Virus record (IMG/VR): IMGVR_UViG_3300031957_002677
Coordinates: 1-64,000 of that record
Strand: one strand, 5' to 3'
Length of the DNA stretch: 64,000 bases
Source: a virus
Positions 50,020-59,100 of the stretch are shown one piece after another (within the stretch, counting starts at the first letter, position 1; each line of letters starts with the position of its first letter). A model generated the notes under the pieces. The model was not told the DNA's origin and did no database searches. It saw nothing but the letters and a program-made list of their open reading frames with translations. The position numbers were made by a program, and so were the translations under genes.

Positions 50020-52121
50020 CAAAGCATGGTCTCCCTTACTACTCTATATGTAACAATTCCACTCACCCCAGTTTCTGGTGTCCATTGTAATTCACAAGTT
50101 CCAGCATTTACAGTTGCACCAACAGAAACTAGAAGATCATTATTATACATGATCGCATATTCTTGAGCATATGCTGTAGTTCCATCATTCATCACAAGAA
50201 CTTTTTGAGATTGAATTCCAGATGAATGTTGGAAATATAATGTATATTCTGCAGTCTTAAAGTCATCAGTTGCAATTACCCAACCAGCGTCACCTGTTGT
50301 AGTAACACCTGCTGTTGCGGTGAATGATCCATAGTCAGTGTAAACACCATAGACTTCTTCAACTTGTAGAGGTGTTCTTGGATTTATAGTTCCAACACCA
50401 ACCGAACTTACCGTAATATTAGGAGAACCACTCAGTCCCGTTGAATTGCCAGTTACATCACCAGTTAACGGACCATTAAATGATGTCGCATAAAGTGTTC
50501 CAGTTACAGTAGCACCTGTACTAATAGTTTCAAACTTCTTAGAGTTATTATAGAAAAGACTTACACCAGCACCCACTCTAAAGGATGCCATCTCTGCAGT
50601 AGTTCCATATTGTCCAATAGTAACGGATGGATTTGCGTCAATGTTAAGACCACCACCACCTTGATCTTGGATATAACTATTTGTACCATCAAAGTAAATT
50701 CTTAGGTCATTACCTGCACCAAAGATTGCCTGATCATTATTTCCAAGTTGAATATTATTCTGGAATGTTACTTCATCAGTAAATGTAGAAATTCCAGTTG
50801 ATTGTAATCCACGTGTACTCGTAACACCAGCATTAGAGAGTTGACCAGTAGAAGGATTATATTGTAGTTTTCCACTCAGATCATATCTATTAAATGTATG
50901 ACCACCTTGGGTTGGATCAAGGAATAGTGCAAGATCATAATCATCACTATTAGATACACCTGCAGTAAAGACTTTGTGCTGACCAACTAAGTCACCATCA
51001 AATCCAGATGCAGTAACAATACCAGCATATTGTGCTCCACCATCAGAAGTAATCGTAAGAGATGTACCAATTCTAATTTCATCATTAATACCATCAATTG
51101 TAATACTGGATGAACCAACTGTTAAAATTCCAGTAATTCTTGCGTCTCCATTGACCCAAAGTTGAGTTCCAGCAGCACCTACAGGACCAATTTCTGTTTG
51201 GAATCTTGGATTTGTTGTCCCCAAACCAACTGCAGCAGTATCAGTAAAGATACCGACAGCAGCATCACCATTGAGTAATCCAAATACTCCTGATGGACCA
51301 CCAGAACCTTCACCTAGTCCAACACCATAATCTACAATATTGAGAGTAGAAATACCAGTGATATTGGAACCATCACCATGAAATTCTGTTGCAGTAATGA
51401 CACCTACACCTGCAATACCTCTATTGTTTAGATCTAAGTATCCACCAAGTTGTGGTGATGGATCAGAAAGAACATCTGTTAGACCACCAGAGTCAATGTA
51501 TGCAGTGACCAGACCTGATGTTCCATCTAGAGTAACACCTAGACCAACAAAGTCGAGGATTTGAATTCTGCCAGCAGTTCCACTATCAATACCTGCCTTT
51601 CTAACAGAAACACCAAGAATACCAGTGTTTCCTGCACCGACAGATGCAACACCGTGACCAATAAGTTCTACCTCTTCACCACCAAATGCTGCAGCAAACA
51701 GTGTGATAGATCCACCACCAGGATTAATTGCATAATCACCAGCAGTAAGTTTTACACCATCAAGGAATACACTGGTTAGATCCGTTTCTGTAAGTATGAA
51801 TGAACCAAAAGTTCCAGTGGCAGGAAGTCTAGTTTGTCCTGCAGTAAGTGTAAATATTTCTGTTTGTCTAGAGACTGGAAATGATTCCCATCTCCACTTA
51901 TCTCCAGTAGATTGTAAATATTGACCAGTTACACCACTAGTGCCACCAGTTGATACGGGTGAAAATAATGCACCATCAATAGCAGCATCACCGATGACAT
52001 CCAATTCATGTTCAGGTGTTCCTGAGTTAATACCAACACGATTAGTTTCATCATTTGCATATAACAAGGTATTCGCAACTTCAATACCATTGCGAACGAC
52101 AAAATTCTTGTTAATACCCAT
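50019..52121 (-). CDS. Virion fibre protein (700 aa)
   Basis: Starts MGINKNFVVRNGIEVANTLL, a fibre N-terminus known from cyanophages, then repeats such as GVITATEFHGDGSNITGIST and GIVTASGFDGDLVG, a FGAGNDLRIYFDGTNSYIQ block and a C-terminal LQWTPETGVSGIVTYR domain. Gly/Thr-rich and beta-structured; no enzyme motif. The leader has AGGAGA before the ATG and a G-rich hairpin just upstream. Translationally coupled to the protease. Confidence 0.8.
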   Translation of the reverse strand: MGINKNFVVRNGIEVANTLLYANDETNRVGINSGTPEHELDVIGDAAIDGALFSPVSTGGTSGVTGQYLQSTGDKWRWESFPVSRQTEIFTLTAGQTRLPATGTFGSFILTETDLTSVFLDGVKLTAGDYAINPGGGSITLFAAAFGGEEVELIGHGVASVGAGNTGILGVSVRKAGIDSGTAGRIQILDFVGLGVTLDGTSGLVTAYIDSGGLTDVLSDPSPQLGGYLDLNNRGIAGVGVITATEFHGDGSNITGISTLNIVDYGVGLGEGSGGPSGVFGLLNGDAAVGIFTDTAAVGLGTTNPRFQTEIGPVGAAGTQLWVNGDARITGILTVGSSSITIDGINDEIRIGTSLTITSDGGAQYAGIVTASGFDGDLVGQHKVFTAGVSNSDDYDLALFLDPTQGGHTFNRYDLSGKLQYNPSTGQLSNAGVTSTRGLQSTGISTFTDEVTFQNNIQLGNNDQAIFGAGNDLRIYFDGTNSYIQDQGGGGLNIDANPSVTIGQYGTTAEMASFRVGAGVSLFYNNSKKFETISTGATVTGTLYATSFNGPLTGDVTGNSTGLSGSPNITVSSVGVGTINPRTPLQVEEVYGVYTDYGSFTATAGVTTTGDAGWVIATDDFKTAEYTLYFQHSSGIQSQKVLVMNDGTTAYAQEYAIMYNNDLLVSVGATVNAGTCELQWTPETGVSGIVTYRVVRETML

Positions 52122-52169
52122 CGATTCTCCTGGGGTTCACTCTCCCCCCAATTTATTTTTTACTAATCC

Positions 52170-52177
52170 TATTTATG
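52170..52177 (-). promoter_or_regulatory. Late-type promoter CATAAATA
   Basis: Minus-strand ACATAAATAGG, 49 bases before the 700-aa fibre gene start. One mismatch to TATAAATA; it overlaps the last codons of the 1334-aa gene. Confidence 0.55.
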
Positions 52178-55100
52178 TATATCTTGGATACGCATTTCCA
52201 CAGTTGTCTCTTGGATTTCCACCACTTCTTGATCCACCAAGATTACTTTTGATAGTATTGTACATACTGTCTAGAGTGGGATATCCTGCAGGATTATCTT
52301 TAAATCGATTATACCAAACTTTGACTTCATCACCAGTTGCTGGCCTCGCTTGATCATCCCAATATGCTCTATTAATTCTTCTCATAACATCAACTTTATT
52401 TGCTCTTGCAAATTCAATATAATATTTAATAACTACAAGTCCATCTGCACCTCTGCCACCACCATTACCACATCCACCACCAGATCCACCTCCACCATAG
52501 GTGTTTCCAGACGCACCTTCTTCTGTTCCTTTTTCTTGTCTATTACTTCCTCCACATCCACCACCAGCATCAGTGCCTTGTCCTGGTCCACCTTGATCGC
52601 ATGGTTTTGAACCAGGATCTGCCTGTCCAGAAGAACATTGCCCACCATTCATCCTAGCGGCACCACCACCATGCCCACCTTCATCACCTCTTCTACCACC
52701 ACCAGAACGTCCAGATGAACCACTACCTTGGCCACCTCCACCACCTCCTCCATTATTTTCACCACCACCACCACCACCACCACAACTTGCTCTGCTGCGT
52801 TGTCGAGCTCCTCTAATTTCGATGAAAGAAGATTCTCCAGGATCTCCAGAACCAGCATTACCACCCTTACCATTACCACCTCTACCGGCCCAGAATGTAA
52901 CTACATCTCCACCCTCTGCTTGATTCCATTCGACATTAAAGGATCCAGCTCCTCCTCCTCCACCACCACCTTCATTTTGATCTTTTCCACCACCACCTCC
53001 ACCAGCAACTCCTTTTGCTTCTATTCTTGCAGTTCCTTGAGGTAGAGTAAATGTTGAATTCTTTTGATTTGAAAATCTATCTACAGTTCCTGAAGTACTC
53101 TGTTCTCTAGCTCCTCCAGTTGTTCCACTACAATTACTAAGACCCATGAAACCCATGATATTAACACCATAATTGTTGAGGAATCTCCTAGTTTTTAATG
53201 TACATCCAGCAAGACCATATGTACCATTTTCTACTGTACAACTTTTTGTTCTTACTGAGAAGGTTTTACTAACTCCACCAATGTTCATTGTGGCAGTTTT
53301 TGTAGAGCTGAAAGAACTAGATGCATTCATCTTAATTCTTAGATCGTTACAAGAAGTTCCATTCGATACAATTTTTGTGGTTCTTCCATTAAGGAATGTA
53401 GCACCACCACCACTAACTTTAGCAGTTACACTTACACCAGGAGATAGACCATGAACAAAGTTTACGGGAGAAGAAGTAAATCTTGGTTGAGATTCTCTTC
53501 TTTCACCAAGATTTCGGTTAGTTTCACTTGATGGATTCATATTATAATTATCAACAGTTGTATCATCAATTACTGTTACTGTGTCACTTGCGGTATCACT
53601 CTCACCACTTCCATTATCCTTAACCGTAATAGACCAAGTATAATTTCCATCTTGACTCATAGTTGTGGTTTTTGAACCACTTAGAGCACTAATATTATTA
53701 AAATCTTGACCACTACTAGAAGTTACTAAATCAGCATCAGTAGCAGACCATGTGATGGTTACAGGATTGCCAGTAATTACATTTGCAGGTGTTACATTTA
53801 AAGTAACTGTTGGTTTAAATCTAAAAATAATAGTTTTGGTAACTGTTTGAGGACTTACTCCAGCACCAGTTGCTTTTGCAGTATAAACTTCACCATCAGA
53901 CGCAGGAGTTACTGAGTCACTACCACTTTGTTTATTGGAAGTATTAAATCCACTTCCACTAGTAGCTTCTACTTTAATTGCATTAGTTGATGACCAATAT
54001 AAAGTTGCATTACCACCTCTCTGAATATTAAATGATGTGGGACAACCACTTGTGGGAGGATTTCTATTAACACAGAAGAATAATGTCGGTGCTGGTGGAG
54101 TTCCAGTAATAACATTAATTTGATCTGTTGCGCTTCCAGTACAATTAGAAACAGTTAATTTAAATGTACTTTGCCCACTTGCTAGATCTGATACTGCCCT
54201 ACTTCCACTCTTTGTTTGATCACCAAGAGTCGTAACTGGAATACTACTCAAATTACTAAATCCACCAGGACCAGTGGCAGTTACTGAACTGTTAGTAACA
54301 TGTGTATATGAATATCTAATTGTAGTGCTTCCTCCATCTGGGAAGACAAACGGTGGATTAAGATTATCTGCAGTTAGATTTAATGTTGGTAGTGGAGGTG
54401 CTTTTGGTGATATTGTCCAATTAGCACTTTTAACAGAACCAGGTGTTGTGAATGCTGCAGATAAACTTACTGTTGTAGTTCTAGTGCTACAATAGTATGG
54501 AGTTGTCATGTAGACTTGAACGACATCTCCAGCAACAAGATTACTTAATGTTGTGCCTTGCTGAGTAGTTCCTTTCTTCTTAAGGAATGAGTTGGCATTA
54601 GATGTAGTTGCAGAAATATTACAATCAAATTCAAAACTTCCATTAACTGTAAATTCTGTACTTGCCTGTTGACCAGGATTTAGTGTAGATGATGCTTCTG
54701 GTATATTTGGGAGACTAAAACTTGTGACTCCACAATCTCTTGCTTTTGATGTTACATTCCAAGTGTCTGATGTGGATCCATTAACTCCAGTAATAACATT
54801 AAATGTATTTGTTCCAGCAATAGTAAATGTAGCACTTCTCGTTCCTTGAGATGCTGTTGCTGACAATAGTCTTAATTGAATTTGATCACCAAGTTGAACT
54901 CCAAATGAATTCTTAGTCCAACTTCTTACTACTGATCCATTTCTAGTAACTTGATATTGTGAAGACTCATTTCCACCAATACTAGCAGTGCCTTCATCAC
55001 CAAACGCAGTCATACCTGCTAAGGTAATTGTATTACTATAAATTAATTCATTTCTGAGTACGTTATTTTGATCAGTAAAAGTAAATTGATTTGGGATTGT

Positions 55101-56177
55101 ATCAATCGGTCTTGGTCGAGTTGTTACAGAATAAGTGTCTGACCGATTTGCAACGGTTAGTGTTGCATCAGTTTTTGCAAGATAATTGCCAGATGCTGTT
55201 TGCTTTAAGGTAATTACATCACCATTATTGCAACTGGATGGTGATGTATCTGTATAGTCTTGTACTGTAGAACCACCTCTGGTGATTTTATACTGACCAT
55301 TACCACTAAAAGTGAGAGGTAGTGGGTTATTCCCATTTAAGTTCTCATCAGCACCACTGATAGTGATTGAATTGCTTTCATGAATTGTATTAATATCTAC
55401 ATCAACAATGTCATTAAACGTAAAATCGTTGATTGTAGTATCTGCTGCCCTACTTTGGATTATCCAATTAGCCTGGAAAATGCCAATTTGAACAACTGTT
55501 TCTACTTGGGTGGAATAAAAATTTGATGTAGTATTTCTTAACTGTAGTGTCTGTCCATCAAAAATCTTTGCCGTTTGAGTCCAGACTCCATTTCCATTTA
55601 CTTGGAGTTGTCCTGTACCAACGATAAAAATATCTACACCAATCGTATTGTCGATGTCATCAACTGTTACGACATCACTATTGGTAAGAGTGTTAATCTC
55701 AAGATTATTAAGATCGACGAAATCGAATGGGATGGGATCGTCATCTAACAGTCTTGTTTTAGCAAACCAACCTTCTGGACCTCTTTTACCAATAGTAACG
55801 TTTACGGGATATGTTCTATTAAATGCATCTCTACCAAGTACAGCAGGTGCTTCAGTTACTACTTGAATTTCAATTTTATCTTTATTTCGGATGATGACGG
55901 GGTTATTATCTACATCATCACCAGGTAGGAATGGTCCTACTGGTCCATAAGAATCAGTTTCTTCAATATATGGAGTAACTCTAACTGAAGCTCCAGCACC
56001 AGTTGCTGTTACTAGTGCCTTATAGTTGATACCCGTAATAGTTTCTGGAGAACACGTTGCCGCTGTTCCAGGAAATACCTCAGTAACTTCTACAAAACTA
56101 AAGGAATCTGGATATTCATCAAGATTACCTCTCCATGATATATTAGATCCAGGACCCTGAGCACCAATTAAAGGCAT
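52173..56177 (-). CDS. Large adhesin-like virion protein with Gly-rich tip (1334 aa)
   Basis: N-terminus MPLIGAQGPGSNISWRGNLD. Residues about 120-600 hold repeated Ig-like units (PFDFVDLNNLEINTLTNSD, DFTFNDIVDVDINTIHESN, QFTFTDQNNVLRNELIYSN), 600-900 PKD-like units (TVTLNVTPANVITGNPVTIT). From about 1060 to 1245 the sequence is extremely Gly-rich, with runs of six or more Gly, resembling the polyglycine sandwich of T4-like gp38 adhesins. It ends in a small helical domain (DVMRRINRAYWDDQARPATG). A receptor-binding role is inferred. GGAGG lies before the ATG. Confidence 0.75.
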   Translation of the reverse strand: MPLIGAQGPGSNISWRGNLDEYPDSFSFVEVTEVFPGTAATCSPETITGINYKALVTATGAGASVRVTPYIEETDSYGPVGPFLPGDDVDNNPVIIRNKDKIEIQVVTEAPAVLGRDAFNRTYPVNVTIGKRGPEGWFAKTRLLDDDPIPFDFVDLNNLEINTLTNSDVVTVDDIDNTIGVDIFIVGTGQLQVNGNGVWTQTAKIFDGQTLQLRNTTSNFYSTQVETVVQIGIFQANWIIQSRAADTTINDFTFNDIVDVDINTIHESNSITISGADENLNGNNPLPLTFSGNGQYKITRGGSTVQDYTDTSPSSCNNGDVITLKQTASGNYLAKTDATLTVANRSDTYSVTTRPRPIDTIPNQFTFTDQNNVLRNELIYSNTITLAGMTAFGDEGTASIGGNESSQYQVTRNGSVVRSWTKNSFGVQLGDQIQLRLLSATASQGTRSATFTIAGTNTFNVITGVNGSTSDTWNVTSKARDCGVTSFSLPNIPEASSTLNPGQQASTEFTVNGSFEFDCNISATTSNANSFLKKKGTTQQGTTLSNLVAGDVVQVYMTTPYYCSTRTTTVSLSAAFTTPGSVKSANWTISPKAPPLPTLNLTADNLNPPFVFPDGGSTTIRYSYTHVTNSSVTATGPGGFSNLSSIPVTTLGDQTKSGSRAVSDLASGQSTFKLTVSNCTGSATDQINVITGTPPAPTLFFCVNRNPPTSGCPTSFNIQRGGNATLYWSSTNAIKVEATSGSGFNTSNKQSGSDSVTPASDGEVYTAKATGAGVSPQTVTKTIIFRFKPTVTLNVTPANVITGNPVTITWSATDADLVTSSSGQDFNNISALSGSKTTTMSQDGNYTWSITVKDNGSGESDTASDTVTVIDDTTVDNYNMNPSSETNRNLGERRESQPRFTSSPVNFVHGLSPGVSVTAKVSGGGATFLNGRTTKIVSNGTSCNDLRIKMNASSSFSSTKTATMNIGGVSKTFSVRTKSCTVENGTYGLAGCTLKTRRFLNNYGVNIMGFMGLSNCSGTTGGAREQSTSGTVDRFSNQKNSTFTLPQGTARIEAKGVAGGGGGGKDQNEGGGGGGGAGSFNVEWNQAEGGDVVTFWAGRGGNGKGGNAGSGDPGESSFIEIRGARQRSRASCGGGGGGGENNGGGGGGGQGSGSSGRSGGGRRGDEGGHGGGAARMNGGQCSSGQADPGSKPCDQGGPGQGTDAGGGCGGSNRQEKGTEEGASGNTYGGGGSGGGCGNGGGRGADGLVVIKYYIEFARANKVDVMRRINRAYWDDQARPATGDEVKVWYNRFKDNPAGYPTLDSMYNTIKSNLGGSRSGGNPRDNCGNAYPRYT

Positions 56178-56197
56178 TTACCAAAACCTCCGAAATA

Positions 56198-59100
56198 TTA
56201 CTGATATTGAGATTGTGAGTACAGAACATCAAAGTCAGTTACTGGATCACCAGTATTTGATTTCCTGACCAACACATAAGTATATAGATCTATACTGTTC
56301 GCATTTCCAGTATTTATAGCTAATGAACCATAGTATCTTGGAGACATTCTAATGTCATCAATATAAACTTCATCATTATAATATGGTGTCGGACCCTGTT
56401 TTGTAGTGATCGCAACTGTGATAGACTCACTAACTTCTAAGAATTCAGTCAGTGCAAGTCCCGCACGTGCTCTCATATTCACTGCCCAGTTATCACCAGC
56501 ATCTTGTGTGAAGTAGTAGATAGAAGATTTATCTAGATCAGCATGAACAATTGTAGTGCCGATACCAATGACTGTAGAGTTGTCTAGAGTAGTGTTTTCA
56601 ATGATTTCAAACACCTTCATGGTGCCTCTAATCTCTGCGTTTCCTTCAACATACATGGAAACGTCTGCTTTGGAACTATTTGTAGAACCAAAACCTACAT
56701 TACGAGTAGTGTGAATACCTGTTGCATCGATTGCCCAGATATCAGACACGTCATAGAGACCAGATCCATCACCAGTAAATGTACCAATGAAGTATCCACC
56801 AATCTCAAACACATCTGTTTTATTGGAAATAGCACCCCAAGGATACCAATCATTATCAGTAGTATAAACCCAACCAGCATTTTGACCTTTGAATGGGTTG
56901 CCGTTAAAGATAATATCACCTGGGTTTCCTGCACCCTCTCCGACAAGTTCAACAGAAGATGCTGGTTGAGTAACACCTACAGTATACTTCCTAGAAACCG
57001 TCTCTTCACCTTGTAGGAATAGACTTGGAGATTCTAATCCTTTATTTGATGTAACAGTAAGTTTATTATTAACAAGAAGTGGACCATCAAACTGTGAAAT
57101 AGTAGTTTTACTATCACCACCATCAACTCTTACAGCATCAGAGACATTAACTTCGGATGCTTTGATGACATTGAATCCAAGTTTAGTATCTGGAATCTGC
57201 TTAGATTCACCTCTAAATCTAGGACGTGGTGTGGAGAATACTTCTTCATCACCTGCAGTAGTAATGACTCTCTTATTGGAGATATAGAAGTCACCATCAC
57301 TATTCATACCAGTGTAAACAACAAATCCACCTTCTTCTTGGAATGATTGGGAAAGAACTTCTTCCGAAGCACTCAGTTGACGATCATGACGATCTGGGAA
57401 CGCAGTAGAATAGTTACCAGGACCATAACCAAGATATTCAAATGTATGACCAGAAGCACGAATAATAGAATGCCTTCTTAGTTCTACTGGTTTTGCATCA
57501 ATCCTTCTGAATGCGGATCCACTGATATGTGATTCTGCTTGTGTTCCTAAGAGACCTCTGTAAACCTGAACTGGATTTCCAGTCACAGTTTGCTTGACTC
57601 TCATGATTTCACTATCAATAAGAATAAAGTCACCAATTTTCAAATCAAGATCATCAAGATCGGTAATATTCATCGTACTATCAAGTTTTGTCATTGCTAA
57701 TGCAAGACTTCCATAAAGATTACCATATGGAATTGAAAGTCTGCTGCTGAAACTTTCATCACCTATAGTAATTTCTCCACCTTTAGCACCCAACGTAGTG
57801 GGATATACTGCTGGTGATCCACCAAGAGTAACAGTTGCTAATGTTGAAATTCCGACATTGACAACAAGTTCAGTTAGTGAATCAACTCTCTGAATTAAGA
57901 ATTCTCCATTGAATGCTTCACTATCTCCAGTTGCACCACCAATCAAAACACGATCATTAACTTGCAATCCGTGTGGATTAATTCCTGTTGTAAATGTAGC
58001 AATACCAGTTGCTGGTGTGAAATCAGAATTGGTGATATTAAATGCTGGTCCGTTTAGATATGCAAATGCGTCTGATGCATTTAATTCACCAATTCCACTG
58101 ATTGTAGAACCAATACCAACTGAAGTAGCAGATATTACGTCAAAACTATTAGTTTCTCCAACACTAAGATCATTGATTTGGTATGTGGTATTATAATCCT
58201 GATAAAGGTCACTAACTCTTTCAATACTAATAGAGTCACCAATGTTATTGTAGACTTTAGTTACTCTTACAGAACCTGCAGTATGACCTGTTGTTGTCGC
58301 AATACCAACAACAGACATAGTGTTTCCTACACCATATGCAGAACCACCATCAATAATTTGAATACTGGCAAGTGTACCAGCAGATGATACCTGAACTCTT
58401 GCAGTTGCTTTATCACCAGTAACTGATCCACCATATCCAATCAATTCTGCATTATAAAGGTTTTCAGTTACACCAATACCAGATCCATAATTGGATCCTG
58501 GATCAACAATCTCAACCTCTATAATTCTATTAAGTCCGTGATCAGATTTTGTAAAGATCGTATGTCTATAACCATTAACCTCATCTTGAGATAAGATATC
58601 AGTAATTCCAATACCAATACCATTATTTTCTAATTTGGAAATTACTGTTTCTTTAGTAATACTCTTTTCTGGATCATTGATAACAACCTTACCAATCGGA
58701 TCCGCAACAGCAAAACATCTTGCAGGATCTGGATCAGATTTTGGATTATCTCTATCATACTCTGGATATAAGTTATCAAGAGGTTGTGATAGTTTTACAC
58801 CAGTAAATGGTGAAACATTTGGTGTATTTGATGAGTTAATGATAGTTAAGTGATATACACCATCCTGCTCATTCTGTACATATCTTTGAATCTCATCTGA
58901 TTTGTATACAACAAAAGTTCCATTGTGCTTTTTCTTCTTAAGTTTTGGAAGATTTTGATTACGAATAGATGTATCACTCGTAAAATCACCTGGATTTGTT
59001 AAAATATCAATTTTAAATTCTTTTCTAGATACAATATTATCTACAATAAATGTACCATTAAATCCTAGATTTGCTTTTCCTGTGGTGTTAAATCCACTAA

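Noticed and set aside
52433-53045. Several frames on both strands in the Gly-rich part of the 1334-aa gene
   Set aside because: Val/Glu-rich or Ser/Thr-rich translations are shadows of GGT/GGA repeats in the real frame.
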